Shown here: positions 11,493-24,243 of the stretch, piece after piece
Numbering within the stretch: position 1 is the stretch's first letter
Layout: each line of letters opens with the position of its first letter
Origin: Chlorella sorokiniana
Taxonomy: Eukaryota > Chlorophyta > Trebouxiophyceae > Chlorellales > Chlorellaceae
Assembly: GCA_025917655.1 (NCBI GenBank)
Contig: CP084613.1
Location: forward strand, 1,800,001-1,864,000
Reading direction: 5' to 3'
DNA: 64,000 bases
Notes under the pieces: model-generated
The model's database searches: none
What the model saw: only the letters and a program-made list of their open reading frames with translations
Told to the model about the DNA's origin: nothing
Translations under genes and position numbers: made by a program

Positions 11493-14186
11493 TTAGAAAA
11501 AGTCGTTTGCACGTGGCCGCACAAAGCTACTGGGGGCAGGCAACGACGAACGCCGCTTCTGCTTCGCCTTGCTGCCAATCGCAAGGCCACGCTGTGCTTT
11601 CGCCTTGGACGCGCGGGCAGCCAGAGCAACCGCGTGATTGTCCTGCGCTGTTGGTGCTGACGCCACCGCTGTGCCATTCAGCAAGTTGCGAACGCGAGCC
11701 GCACGGTCCTTGCCCGCCCGCGTCAACAGCCTCTCTGGAGCGCTGGCGGGCCCAGACAGCAGGCTGCGCCGCTTGAGGGCGGGGCCCTTGGGCTTTGAGG
11801 TGGGGGCGTGCGCACGTCAGCGGGCTTGGGTGGCTGCCCAATCACGTTGACTAGGTTGCGCTTGAGCGAGAAGCGCACCGTCTTCTTACTGGGGCTGCCG
11901 TCGCCGCCGGGTGTGCCGTTACCGCCGCCCTCGGCAGCCACCACCTTGGCCAACGCCGCCGCTAGCAGCTCCTGCTCCAGCGCAGGAATGGCGCGCGGGC
12001 GGCTACATGCTGGGACCCCTTGCCCGCACCCTGCTGCGCACCTGCTGCCGCGCCGGCCAGCTGCTGATGGCGGGCAGCGGCCCGCGTCTCAGCCATCCCC
12101 ACCCGCGCCGCCTCGCCCCTCTTTGCCAGCCTTGTGCCCGGCGCGACTGCTGCCCCCTCCCCAGCGCTCACAGCTGCGGTCGGCGGCTGGGCTGCATGGC
12201 CCTGCGTAACCCACAACTCCTGCTGTCGCCGCTTCTTGCCAGCTGCCTTGGTGCTGCTGGCTGCAGAGTCCAGCCCAACATCTGGCTGCCCACTCTGCTC
12301 ATGCTGCTGCCGCCCATGGTTTGCATGCTTTGTGGCAGCAGGCCCGTGGTTTTGCTGCCGCCGCTTCTTGGCGGCTCCCGTGCTGCTGCCTGCCACCTGG
12401 CGCTGCTCAGCCCTTGGCTGCCCGCTCTGCTCCTGGCGGCTGCCATTCAGCTGCGGCAGTGCCGCTTGCGACTGCTGCTCCTGCCGGTAGCCGGCGTGGC
12501 GCCCGGTGCATTGCCGCTTCGCCGCCGCCTTCTCCAGCGCAGCGCTGACAGCGTACAGCACCTCGCGGTTGCGGGCCCTGGTCCCCGGCTGAGCGCCTGC
12601 AAATGTGGCAGCAGCAATGGTGGGCGGGTTGTGCACGGGGCTTGGACAGGTGGCGAAAACAGGAGGTGCTAAATAGAAGGGCCAGGGCCAAAGGCCATGC
12701 AGTGTGGCAGAGGTATTTAACCCGCTGGCCCTGGTGTCGGGGCACAGCGGGCTGATAAGCCTTGCCAGGTTAGCTGTGAGGAGGGCTTCAGCTGCGACGT
12801 GGCGCAAGGCGTGTGCGCGCAGATAGTTGCCTCCTGACCCGCCGCCGCAGGTGGGCGCTGCGGCCTGGCTGATGCGGGCGGTGCAGGGAAGCGGACCAGA
12901 CAGCTGGCAACGTGCGGGCGCTCACCCAAGTCAAACAGGGAGGCAGCCAGCGCTGCCGAGTCGAGATCCTGCAGCGCGCCACCCTCCCCCCCGCCGCAGC
13001 TCCTCTGCTATCGGCTCAAACACGCCCTGCCTGCGGTCAGGGTTGGGGGTGCACAGTGCGTTTCGAGATGGGGCCGCAGGCTCAGGGGCACCCAGGCGCG
13101 GCGGGATGCTAACGCAGCGCGCACGCTCCCACCTCCCAAGGTGTGCACCTGAGGCGATGCAGCAGCGCAGGGCTGTCTGTGGCAGCCAGAGCTGCACAGA
13201 AGGGCTGCAGCAGCAGGCGAAGCGAGGCATCTCCAGGTGGCCTCACGCCGGCCCCGCCCTCCGCCACGCAGCGCGCCAGCTCAGGCAGCACCAGGTCAGC
13301 CAGGTGGTAGGCCACACCTGCAGCCAGCAGCGTGTCTGCAGGCAACAGCACCTCCTGCTGCCAGTGCTGTGCCAGCTGCTGCACGCGTCGCAGCTGCCTG
13401 CGCGCAGGGCGAGGGCAGTCAAGGTTGCTATCACCAGCGCGGCATCCCAGCACTGTTGGTTCATGCGGCGCAGCTGCAACTTATACTATTATTCTGAGCT
13501 GCTGCTGCCTCCGTGGCGCCTGGGCCCCTCACCAGCTGTGGGTCTGCAGCTGGCGCAGCACGGCCGCCACAAACTTGCGAATGAGCAGCATGAACTTGTC
13601 CAGGCGCAGGCGATCAATGCCCGCCCACTCCCGCCGCATGGTGTGCATGAACGTGGCGTAGTACATCCAGGACACCTGCAGCAACCATAAAGCCATGGGC
13701 AAGCAGCTCTCCTCGACACTAGGCCTGGGGGCAGATGATTGCTTGCAGGCGTGCACAGTCCCTGCCGCCACTTGCCTGCTCTGGCAGCTGTGTCAGGATC
13801 TCGCTGAGGCGCTCTGCCAGGGCGTTCTGCAAGTTTTGAAGGCGCCAAGGAAGTGCAGGTCTCCGGCGGTTGCTGTGAGTGGCGCGCGGAGCTCTGCATG
13901 CGGAAATGTTCGCCGCTGAAAGGCACCTCACCTGCACTGGCGCCTTGTCAGAGTGCCAAAAACAGTAGAAAATGCCCTTCCAAAGTTTAAGAAGATCGTG
14001 CGCGCCAATTTCGGCCTTGCGAGAGAGCCAAGTCTGCAAAGCGCTCAGCCCAGCCTCCCTCGTGTGATAATCGCTGCTGCCCAACGCCCTGGCAAACTTA
14101 TTCTCCCGCTCGGCGCTGACACCCTCAAGCAACGGCCTGGCGGGCCGCTGCTTGCCTCCTGCCTTCATACCGTTGCCTGTGCGCAA
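11493..14186 (-). CDS. RRP1: Ribosomal RNA processing protein 1 (Nop52 family)
   Basis: Nucleolar protein needed for pre-rRNA cleavage and 60S subunit formation. The N-terminus (ATG 14186, or the in-frame ATG 14168 starting MKAGGKQRP) carries the Nop52 signature ENKFARALGSSDYHTRE, LLKLWKGIFYCFWHSDK and AERLSEILTQL. The next exons give SWMYYATFMHTMRREW and GIDRLRLDKFMLLIRKF, then ELARCVAEGG and a short VFEPIAEEL exon near 13000. The C-terminal half (12700-11800) is Ala/Gln/Lys/Arg-rich and disordered. It ends with the family's basic tail: SKKTVRFSLKRNLVNVI, a Pro-rich linker, LKRRSLLSG-like residues and RARANDFF-like residues before the TAA at 11493-11495. The order of blocks and total length match plant and animal RRP1 well. 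Exact splice sites in the low-complexity region are not resolved. Confidence 0.85.
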
Positions 14187-14472
14187 GCCGTCCTACAAGA
14201 CCTAAATCAGTTGAGTAATGCGATTGCGAGGGCTAATGCATGCAAGACCGTGCACGGCTATGTCAGTGGCTGCCAGCACAGCATGCAGTTTTGTTGAAAG
14301 TAGCTCTGCAATACAGCTGCCTGTGGTGAGGCTACGTAAGAAGTAATGAAGCAAAGGAGGGCCCGTGCAGGAGGGGCCTCTGGCCGGACGGGACGACCGT
14401 CAGCTCCATCGCAACGCCAGGGAAGCGCCCTGCTAGCGCTGTCAGCGAGAACTCATGTTGTTTGGCGGGCTG

Positions 14473-17400
14473 TCACTGCTGCTGCTGCTGCTGTGCATGT
14501 CGCGCCACTCGTGCCGCCTCCTTCTCCGCACGCACCACTCCCTCGGTCACTGCCAGGCCCACCCCTGACGCCAGGTAGCATGCGGGCACCAACAGCATGG
14601 CCATCTGCAGGCCCACCTGCAGCACGCGCAAGGAAGAGCAGGAGAAAGACATGAGGAACTGTGCAAGCACCAGGGCGCGTCACTCAGGCAGCACAGCGGC
14701 AAGGCAGCGCGTTGCTCGGCTGGCCGCACGGCGCACTCAGCACGCCACCATTGCTGCGCACCCAGGCGCACCCAGGTGCTGTCCCCCCCAACACACTCCC
14801 TCCTTGCCTTGGCGGACAGGATGGCGACGGCGATGGGCCCCAGTCCCCCACCAGGTTGCGGATGCACAGGTGGGCTGCGGAGGCGGTGGAGCCCAGGCCC
14901 ACAGGGGACACCTCACGCACCATCACGGCGGCGGGGGCACGCCAGCACTCACTGCAAGGGAGGCCCGGGCCTTGCCGCGTGGGGTGCAGGCGGCTGCTTC
15001 CAGGCGGCTGCTCCAGGGCGGGGCACCCAGCCCGGCCCACCAGCACCGGCGACGGCACCGGCAGGGCATGAGCCGCACCTGAGTGCAAAGCCCACAAGCA
15101 GGGCAGCAAACGACTGCTTGTAGTCGGGCACGAGGAGGGAGAGCGCGATGAGGGCGCCGCCGCCACGCAGGACCCCGCTGTCAGCCAGCCGCGCGCGCCG
15201 ATGCGGCTGAGCCAGTCCCCCGTCACGCCCGCGCCAACCCCGCCCACCAGCCCTCCCACCGGGATGACGACGGCCAGCAGCGGCGCGTAGGTACCCGGCT
15301 GCAGCTCGTACACGCGCTGGTAGAAGGTGGCCTGCCAGCTCACCAGCGCCCAGCTGCCCACGTCGTTGAGCGCGGCGGCCGCCGTCAGCGCCACAAAGCC
15401 GGGGCTGCCCAGCAGGCAGCGCAGCGCACCCAGGCTCTCCCACACGCTTGTCAGGGGCGCGCCTCGGCCGCGGGCATCAGCGCGCCAGGGTCTGGGGCGC
15501 GGGCGCTGCAGCGCCGCCGCCGGGGCGGGGCGGGGGCGCGCCGCCCTCGTCCCCGCTGTCCTGCGACCAGGTGGCGAGGGGCAGGAGGCGGCCGCCGCGC
15601 CCCCGCTGCCGTGGCTCCTCCACCGTCAGCAGGGCCAGGGCGGCCATGAGCAGGCCGGGGGCCCCAGCCAGCGCAGCAGCGTGCGCCAGGCGGAGAAGGC
15701 GGACTCGATGGGCGCGCCCTCCTCGCCGCCCAGCGCGTAGCTGTACACCGGGGTCACCGCGGCGTAGTCGCCCTGCGGGGCGGCAGCAGGCAGGGCGGGG
15801 AGCGGCGTACAAACGCGCGCGGCCGGATGGCAGGGGAGGGCGGGGCCCAGGCGGCTCTCATGCGGGGACGGCCGGTGCAGGCACAGCCCACCCAGCCACC
15901 ACACCTGCGTGTACAGCACCGACACCAGGGACAGGTCCACCTTGTCCAGGGGCACCAGCGTGTAGCCCACACCCAGGTCGCCAATGACGCCCTTCGCACG
16001 GGGAGGGGAGGGGGGTGGGGGGGTCGCGCGTTGCGTGCGCTGAGGAGGCACAGGGAAAGCAGCGCGAGGCAGCACGGGCGCCGGCCATGCGCCCCCAGGC
16101 AGCGCGCATTAATCACCTGTGGCACGCCCAGCTGGCCCGCCAGGATGAGGGCTGCAAAGGAGAGGGCACGCCCGCGTAGATGGCGGCGTTGTAGGCCGCC
16201 ATGGCCGTGGTGCGGTTTTGGGGGAAGAGCTCGGGGATGAGGGAGAAGCAGATGGGGTTCTGGGTGGCCTGAGCAGCCGCAAAGCCCACCCGTGTGGCCA
16301 GGAGCTGCAGGGGCAGGGAGCGCGGCGCGGGAAGGCGTGGTTGCGAGCAAGTGCCAAGGGGGGCTGGAGGCTGCTAAGCTGCGCGCGCCCCACCCCTCCC
16401 ACAACCTCTGTCCACCGGCTCCGCACATCGCCGCTGCCTCCCACCTGGCCAAAGGACTGCGCCTGTGCGGCGGTCATTGTGAGCAGGCTCCACAGCGCGA
16501 TGCCCGCCGCCAGCAGGCGCGGCCGATCCACGCGGTCGGCCAGCAGCCCCACAGGCACCAGCGCCAGCGCATACAGAACCTGCACGGGGGTGGGGGTGGG
16601 CAGGTGCGATGCTGATGGCCCATCGGACCGCGGTTGCTGCTCTGGATCACACCCCACACCAAACCAGCACCGCTGGTCTGTCCGGGCAGCGCCCCTCCCC
16701 CACCCTCCCGCCCGCCCCACCGTGTAGCCCGCCGTCAGCAGCGCGCCCTGGGTGTCTGTGAGGTGCAGGTCCTCAGAGATGATGGGCAGCAGGGCGGGCA
16801 GCGCAAAGCCGGAGGTGGAGTGGTGCAGGTAGGCCAGGCTGAGCACCAGCAGGCCCCACAGCGTGCCCATGCGCGCCCGGGAGGGCGGCCCGGCGGGGCG
16901 CCAGCGCTGCACTGCCCTGGGCTTCAGATGGCGGGGGCCGGGCGGGTGCCGCTGCCGCAGCGCGTGCAGGTCAAGCTGGCCGTCAGGCTGCAGCAGCCCC
17001 CAAACCCCCGCCCAGCGTCAGCCGTCGCCGTTGCTCGCCGCCCCTGCTCCTCTGCCCGGCCTGCCACACAATCGTCTCTTGCCGCTTCTGCTACCTGGTC
17101 GGCAGCAACCTCTGCTGGCGGATTTGCACGCCACTGCTGGGTGGCTGCCGGGTCTCCACCGCATGCTCCACCCAGCTCGACCGCCGGCCAACCTGGCGCT
17201 GCAGGGCCTGGCTGCGCAGGGTCTGCGCCCCCTGACTGCGTGCCTACTCCTGCGCCGTCGCTGGTTGAAGCATCCGTGGCTGTTGGGACGGGGGGTGCTC
17301 TGCTGCTAGTGCGGTTGGTTCTGCAGTTGATGCGGCGGGCAGCCGGTCATTGCCCTCGTTTTCGCCGGCTCGGCTGCAGCCTGATGCTGCAGCAGTATCC

Positions 17401-17483
17401 ACGCCACCCACCGCCACCGGTGCACCGCTGGGCTGGTCTGACACATTTTGGATCTGCCAATGCGGGCTGCGCTTGCTGAACAT
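14473..17483 (-). CDS. Spinster-like MFS transporter with long N-terminal extension
   Basis: Twelve-span major facilitator superfamily carrier; substrate unknown (spinster relatives move sphingolipids or organic solutes). The membrane part starts at about 16870 with MGTLWGLLVLSLAYLHHS, then FALPALLPIISEDLHLTD, LVPVGLLADRVDRPRLLAAG (the loop 2-3 motif), TTAMAAYNAAIYAGRAL and, in the second half, SWQATFYQRVYELQPG and VGGVGAGVTGDWLSR. It ends in a poly-Gln run at the TGA 14473-14475. Upstream coding-like sequence continues in phase as far as MFSKRSPHWQIQNVSD at 17483, predicting roughly 200 hydrophilic Ala/Gly/Glu-rich residues before the first span; this needs two single-base shifts in G runs, so the extension is less certain than the carrier itself. 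The renalase-like gene diverges from its 5' side. Confidence 0.75.
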
Positions 17484-17998
17484 GCTCGTGGCTGGCGTCG
17501 AAGCCTACACGACTGGGGCGGCGACAGCACCGCCGTTGAGCGTAGCCTGCTGAACCAGGCAGTCTGCAAGGGATGCAAAGCGACGACAAGTGTGTTCGGA
17601 TGGACAATGGGTGGGAAGAATTGGGGCTGGGGGCGTGGGGCAGGGCAGCTCAGGAACAGGCAACCCTTTCAGGCTTTCAGCGTATCGGCCGTGCCTGTAG
17701 GCTCTGCAGCGGGCCCATGAATCTAAACACCAGGTAAACAATCAGTAGAGCCCGCTCAAGCTGCCATGGCGATTCGCTTGGCCACAATGTGGCAGCTCTG
17801 GACTGACGGAGGAGTTTACTGTGGCTGTTGGTGTGATATTCTGGCCACGATCAATGTACTTAAGGGCGTTGAGCACTGTAGGACCGCCCCCGTCAAGCTC
17901 ACTCTTGCGAGATGTATTGTCCCACCCCCACGTCTGTCTGTAGGGCTTCCCCTTGTCCTGTCAAGTTCCTGGACATGCATAGCCGGCATTTGTAATCA
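17484..17998. promoter_or_regulatory. Shared upstream region of the MFS and renalase-like genes
   Basis: About 515 bp between two divergent starts. Short open frames on both strands look like chance. The stretch from about 17725 to 17900 is comparatively A/T-rich, as expected for a promoter zone in this genome. Confidence 0.35.
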
Positions 17999-20039
17999 AT
18001 GAGTTGCCGTTGCCTGCATGCACTCGCCGCTGGCTCCAGCCCTTTGGCTGCCGCCGCTGCCTGCCTGATGCCACCACAGGGCCCTGCGGCCCCGCGGGCA
18101 CCCGCCTGCCGAGCACAGCAAGGACAAAGTGATGGTCGGCAGAGCACAGACGCTGGTGTAAGGCGAGGAGGGGGCCGTGGGCAGCACGGCTTGAAGAGAG
18201 GCGGAATGGGTGGCGGTCGGCGAGGTAGTGGTGGCCGCCGCTCGGAGTGTGAGCGCGAGGCGACAGGCAGGCAGGCGTCATTCGAGGGGCCCTTTCCTGA
18301 AGACCCAGTCACTGCAATCGTCGGCGGTGGGCTGGCAGGGCTGGCGTGTGCGCACGAGCTGGCGCGTCGCGGCCTGCGCAGCGTCGTGTTTGATACGGGT
18401 GGGAGCTTGCACCTGCTGGCCCCACGCTGCCATGCCCGTCGCTTCAGTGCGGCGATGCAGCAGTCATGCGTGCAACCGACTTCATGGCTCTCACGGCTGC
18501 TGCCCGCGCCTGTGGCGGCCCTGCTAGCACAGGCGAGCACGGCGTTGGCGGCCGCCTGGCCACACGCTCCTCCGACGACGGCAGCTTGCCGGGCGCCCCC
18601 GGGCCTCCTCTTTGACCATGCCGCCCAGTTCTTCACCGCCGACCACCCAGCCTTCCTGGATATGGTGCGCCGCTGGGAGGCAGACGGCGCGGTGGGGCGC
18701 TGGGAGGGGCCTGTGGGCACATTGCGCAGCGGCGCCTTCACTCCCGACCTGGACGGCCCGCCGAGGTACGTAGCACGAGGTGGCATGCGCCGACTGGCGC
18801 AGTACCTGGCCGGCCAGGCAAGCCAGGCGCTACGGCAGAGTGGCAGCGGCAAGGCTGACAGCACCGAGGGTGAGGCGCAGCAAGCGGGGTGCGTGCAGGC
18901 GTGCGCTGATCAGTCGGCGCCATCCTCCCTGCGCCGCGTGCTCAGCCTTCCCCCCGCCATGCGCCCATGCACCAACCTGCCAGGTCTGGTGGAGGTGCGG
19001 CGGCCTCAGTGGGTGAGCGATGCGGTGCACACGCCCGAGGGCTGGCGCTTGGCGGGGCGCGGACGTGAGCAGGGCGTCTTTGATGTTGTGGTCATCGCAC
19101 ACAACGGCAAGGTGTGGGGTGGCAAAGCGCGTGTGCTGGTGTGCCCCGGCGGCGGCGGCTCATCGCCCGGGCAGGTGGCCATGGCGTTGGTTACGGCGTG
19201 GTGGGCTCCAGCAGCCTCAAGGCCCTGCACAGGCGCACCCACCCACCCCCAACCCCCTTTCCTCTGTCCCCCAGTGTGCCAACCGCCTGGCCGCCCCATG
19301 GGCTCCCCCAGCTGCACGCCCAGTTGCGTCGCCTCAGGCTGTCGGCCAACTGGGTGCTGATGGCGGCCTTCAAGGGGCCGGTGCCGGTGCCAGGAGGCAT
19401 GCAGGGCGCTCGTGCGCGGCTGCGAGGTGCTGAGCTGGGCTGGCAACAACAACGCCAAGCTGGGGCTGGGAGCGCCGACACGCCGCAGTGCTGGACCCTG
19501 ATCAGCACGCAGCGGTACGGGCGGAACAACAAGGTACCGCAGGAGAGCGTGCCGCCAGAGGTGGCGCAGCGCGTGACGCACGAGCTGCTGGCAGCTTTCG
19601 CTGCAGCGCTGGGCCTTGCCGCCAGCGAGCTGCCCCCGCTGGTGCACACCCGTGCTCAGCTGTGGGGGCGGCGCTGCCACTCAACTCGCCCTGTGTTCCG
19701 TGCCTATTCGACCCAGTGGGGCGCGTCGGCGTCTGTGGCGACTGGGTAGCCGGCGGCGGCAGCATGCAGGCGGCAGCACTCAGCGGCGCTGCGCTGGCTG
19801 AAAAAATCGCAGTGGCGGGCGGGCGGAGGCCTGATGCCCTCGCCAACCTGGAGATGGGCCTGGCCGCGCCGCTCCAGACAGTGGCGGGCGAGGACATTGG
19901 GCAGTTTCCGGCAACTCGTGATGGCGGCGGCGCTGGCTGCGCAACCCGGCAGGGAGGGCCAGGGAGGGCCAGGGAAGGCGCCGTCCAGCTGCCAGCCACA
20001 GCGAGGCAGGGAGGCGGTGGGAAGAGACATCCCTTCTAG
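17999..20039 (+). CDS. Renalase-like FAD-dependent oxidoreductase
   Basis: FAD/NAD(P)-binding amine-oxidase-fold protein of the renalase-like group. The N-terminal ~100 residues (MSCRCLHALAAGSSPLAAAA onward) look like a plastid transit peptide plus a Gly/Arg-rich spacer. The dinucleotide motif AIVGGGLAGLACAHELARRG follows, then FDHAAQFFTADHPAFLDMVR, the family's substrate-side strand, YVARGGMRRLAQYLAG, VFDVVVIAH, WTLISTQRYGRNNKVP, and the C-terminal FAD-contacting GRVGVCGDWVAGGGSMQAA. Physiological substrate in algae is unknown. Introns lie near 18405-18595, 18860-18985 and 19110-19275. The frame changes by one base in the G run near 19663-19668 and again near 19470-19480; both are probably sequence errors. 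The last ~60 codons are low complexity and the stop may lie earlier. Confidence 0.75.
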
Positions 20040-20219
20040 CGGCAGGCAGGCAGGCAGCACCGGCGGCGGCGCTTGAACTGCGCCCCATTAAACCTGCAAG
20101 GGCGTGAAGCCATGCTGCACTGTGACCTGACCTGCACGCAGCGCCTGGCTAGCGTTGCACAGCGCAAGCAACTGCAGCGCTTTCAGCTTGTGCCCCTTAA
20201 TTGCATCCGTGATATGGCT

Positions 20220-21107
20220 CTAAGGCTTGCTGGCGCCGCTGCTGAACCTGCTCTGCCCTGCTTCGGTTGTGGGGTCGGGGCCGGAGCTGCTGCTGGCGGG
20301 ACCAAACACCTCCTCCGCCACGGCGTCGTCCTCAGACTCCCTGGGGCCAACAAGTAGGGTGGTGGTGGTGGTCAGCCACTGACTGTCTCAGGGGTGGATG
20401 GAACGGGGGCAAACAGGGTTGTCAGGCCTGTCTGGGCGGCCCACAGCCCCACAACCACTCAGGGCCACCAGCAGCGAGCCCCCACCTCTCCTTGCCCCCA
20501 TGTGGCACCACCGCCTCCCATCCCTTGCGTGCATAACTGGCCTCCACAGTGCGGGGGTCTTGCATCATGCTGCTCAGAGAGGAGGCAGGGTGGGTTCCCG
20601 AACTGGGTTGACAGGCGAGCGCAGATGACATACATGCCCACATGCACGCACCTGCCCAGAGAGGACTGCGCCTCGTCTTTCACGCGCACGTCCTCTGCGG
20701 TGCCGCTCTTCTCCTTCAAGATGTCGCGATAACTGTCCCTGATCATGGCACGAAGCGGCAAGGCAAGGGTGGGAGATCCAGAGCAGGTCTAGGGGCGGCC
20801 CGCGGTCTTACCTGATGAATGGCTTGGCGGCCAGATCCTCCTCCTCTACAAACGGCTGCTTGGCGCCCTCCGCTGAGTCCGACTGGCGTGGGCCATGCTC
20901 CACCTGCAACCGGCCGAGGGATCAGGTTACTACAACCCTGGCTGTTGCAGCACCCTGCCCAGCCCGAAGACACAAAGGCATGTCCAATTCCCAGAGTGCA
21001 CCGCTTCCGCTGGGCTGCTTGGCACGAAGCCTCTCAGCCACCCGTGTCGCAGGGCTGGCGCGTTGGCAGCCTGCAGTGTGGCGGAAGCTTTGTGCGCTCT
21101 GAAGCAT
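20220..21107 (-). CDS. Small unknown protein, four or five exons
   Basis: Not recognised. The ATG at 21107 gives MLQSAQSFRHTAGCQRASPA, an Arg/Ser/Ala-rich start lacking acids that resembles an organelle targeting peptide. Later exon-like blocks, each flanked by AG and GT, read VEHGPRQSDSAEGAKQPF then VEEEDLAAKPFIR (about 20905-20812), DSYRDILKEKSGTAEDVRVK (about 20740-20653), a VEASYARKGWEAV piece near 20540, and a final acidic exon ESEDDAVAEEVFG to RFSSGASKP with TAG at 20220-20222. The predicted protein is about 150-180 residues, hydrophilic and without a membrane span. It sits tandem to and downstream of NDUFA9, 3' to 3' with the renalase-like gene. Existence as a gene is inferred from the coherent exon ends. 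Confidence 0.45.
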
Positions 21108-21566
21108 GACGCTGGAAGCAGATGCTAGAAAGGTAAGGAACCGGCGATCCAAGGCTAGCCAAGCCACCGCTGGTGTTCCAAAAGAAAAACAAGGAAAGGA
21201 AACAACTTCAAACTTGGCCCTTACCGTCCTGTATCCGCTCTTCGTGGCTGGATTGCCTGCAAATGGCTTTGAAGCATCCCTGCCTGCTTACCCGCCCGCA
21301 TGCTCACTGAAGGCCATCGTGCTGGACCAGCATTGGCAAGCAGGCAGCATGGGAGTACCAGTTGCAGGTTGAAGTGCCCCCGACCCGGCTAATTATGTGC
21401 AGGGATGAGGGTGTGAACAGGCCTCAAATGCCATCGCTGCTAACAATTGCCCTAACTTGGCACTCTATTCTTGAAGGCAATGTGTTCCGTGCTTGCAGTC
21501 CTCAGGACCGACATGGAGCAGGGGCAGCAGACGCGGGGGGAGGGGGGCAGGGCGTGCGTGTTGTGC
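21108..21566. other. Intergenic spacer between NDUFA9 and the small unknown gene
   Basis: About 460 bp that must hold the NDUFA9 3' untranslated region and the promoter of the small gene. No other feature is seen. Confidence 0.35.
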
Positions 21567-24243
21567 TTACACACCCGAAAGCTGTGGCAGGTCATGAGGC
21601 AGGGCCGCGTGTGCTGCCAGGGTGTCCAAAGCCGCCGCCCCCACCTCCCCCTCCTCTGCCAGGCTGCCAAAGTCATAGCCGCCAGAGCGATAGAACCGCA
21701 AGTACTCGATGGGCAGGCCCTCAGTGACCTGGGCAGGTGGGCGGGGGAGGGAGAGGGCGGCTGAAGAGCTTCTCGCAGAGAGAGAGAGAGCGTCAAATGC
21801 AGTGCTCGCGCAAGCGTACTATTGCTGCACATCCCACACCTTGTGCGGCACGATGTCCAGGTGCTCAAAGCCCAGCACGCCACTGGGCAGCACATAGTCG
21901 CCCTGTGAACAGGGAAACGAAGTCAAGCTGAAGGCGTGAAGTGGCGCACCTGAAGCATCGGACCCAGTGAGCGCCCTGCTGGCCTGCCGCCACCCTGCCC
22001 TCCCTGCGCAGCCCACCCACCTTCATTTCCGCGATGTAGTCAGAGCTGAACATGAGCGGGCCACGCAGCGGGGTGGCCGACCCCAGCCAGTCCCAGAGGC
22101 GAGCGACCGGAGCAGCCACTGCTGCCGGCACCGGCAGCGACGTGTTGTTCTCGCGAATGGTGCGGAACATAAAGTCAACCTGCGGTGGGTGGCCGCGCAG
22201 AACCAGATGTGCAAGAATGCCTGGCAGCTTGGCTAGCAGCTATCCAGTGGCAGCCTGAAGCAGCCTTGCAAGTTTGGTGGCGGTAAGCCAGTTGCAGCCA
22301 GTTGTGGCGCGCCTGCTCCGCCACCGTCATGACATCGGGTCCAGCCAGGTAGTAGGTCTGGCCCTTGGCGTCATACGTCTTCAGGCTGTTCATGATGGCT
22401 GCCCAATTGTGGCGGAGGGAGGGACAGGGGGATGGCGGGGGTCAGCACGTTGGCACAGATGACAAGCAGGCAGGTATCGGTGCGAGGGCAGGTATCTGTG
22501 CAGAGACAGCGCCAAGCAACACAGAGCAAAAGGCTTTGGCTCGCTTACAGACAACGTCACGACCGGCCCCTCTCCAGGCATTCCCTGTGTGCCGCGTGCT
22601 CACCTGCGGCCACGTCACGCACCCACACGGGCTGCATGCGCGTGCGCCCGCCGTTGACAAGGGGCAGGAAGGGGGTGCGCTTGGCGGCGGCGGCATACAG
22701 GTTGAACAGGCGGTCCTCGGTGCCGGTCATGGCAGCAGGCTTGAAGATGGTGGAGAGGGGGCCCAGCTCGCCACGCACCACCTCCTCCCCCGCAGCCTTG
22801 GTGCGCAGGCGTCGGGAGGGCGCGTCAGCCTCAGCGCCCAGGCAGCTGTGTGTGTGTGTATGTTTTTGTTTTTGGGGGGTGTCAAGAGGATAAGGGCCAG
22901 TGGGCAGGATTACCTCTCTGTTCCTGCACCAGCAGGTCATGCAGCCGGCAGCAGACTGGGACGAGCGTGCTAGCTTGCAGTAAAACAAAACTTGCAACCA
23001 AACAGTGCACCTGTTGTACCAATGCATGCTGCGTAATACCCATTTCCAAATCCACACATCCCAAAACAGACGCACCTTAGGTGAATAAAGCGCTCCACAC
23101 GGCCACTCTCTTTAACCAGGCGGGCCAGGCGGGCGGGCCATTCGATGTGCACCTCCTCAAACTGCACGAAGGAGGGAAAAGGCATGGGGGCAGGCCGATT
23201 GGCATTCAACCGCTAGACAATGCTCGCCAGACGTGGCTCCATTCCTTGGCTTGGCAGGCTGTGCGCGGCATCTAGCAATGGTTCTGTTGACCGTGAATGC
23301 AAGCCACCCTTGAACACACATGCAGCTACCATACCACTGCCGTGCGCCGCTCACACAAATGCACGCACCCACACGACCGCTACGCACCACCCACCCACAG
23401 TGGCACCCACCTTGTAGTTCCACGTCTCCTGCGCCGCCCCCACCATGTTGATGACGATGTTGGAGCGAGAAATGGCTTGACGCACAAACTCGTCATCGCG
23501 GATGCTGTGCACACAACAGACGTTAGGAGGAGGTGGTTGTCCTGGCAAACGCAGCACCCGGCAGGGGCAGGGAGCAAGCATGGCGTCATTGCGGGTGGGG
23601 CCACGGCCTGCCCTGTCCCCCCCACTCTGCACGCACACCTGAAGTTGGGCAGCATGACCACCTGGCCAAGATCCCCCATGACACGCAGGTGCTGCACATC
23701 CGTGTCGTCGCAGCGGTAGGGCAACACCAGCTGGCCGCCAGTGTTGCCAAGGGCGTTGGCGACATAGCGAGCCAGGAAGCCGGAGCAGCCAAAGATGGTG
23801 GCTGTCACACCAGACACAGAGGAGCGGCCACCAGGTCCCGCCTTCACGGCATCCACACCACGAATGGCCAGGTCGCTGGACTGCCGCCGCTGCTGGGAGG
23901 AGCACAGCACGCTGGCGGCAGAGGCACCTGCCGAGCCCAGCGCGGCTGCCGCACCGCCCAGCGCTGCAACAAGGGAAGCAGCCAGCGCATGCCACTCTTC
24001 AAGCTTTCCACAACAAGTCGAAGGCCTGGAAACGGATAGCAGTAAGATGTGCAGGCATGCTCGAAAGCAGACAAACCGCGTGGGCTGCCTGGACGTTGAG
24101 AGCGGCACAGGACCCGAGGGTGCAGCAGTGAGCGGCCCTAGTTCCCCCGCGGCCTCCCCTGCTGCGCTTATCTTGCCTGAAGAGCCTGGCTGGGCGACTA
24201 GCGCACCGCGCAATTGCTGCACCAAGCTAGGCAGCCGGCTCAT
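21567..24243 (-). CDS. NDUFA9: NADH:ubiquinone oxidoreductase 39-kDa subunit (NDUFA9)
   Basis: Accessory subunit of mitochondrial complex I, an atypical short-chain dehydrogenase that binds NADPH and stabilises the matrix arm. ATG 24243 starts [20 protein letters not shown], a typical mitochondrial presequence. After an intron come [18 protein letters not shown] and the nucleotide-binding [58 protein letters not shown] (family motif around Asn-Val-Val/Ile-Asn), [45 protein letters not shown] and a C-terminal [20 protein letters not shown] exon ending LPQLSGV with TAA at 21567-21569. About nine exons. The order and spacing match plant and algal NDUFA9. Its 5' end diverges from the mitochondrial aconitase gene 393 bp away. 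Confidence 0.9.
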
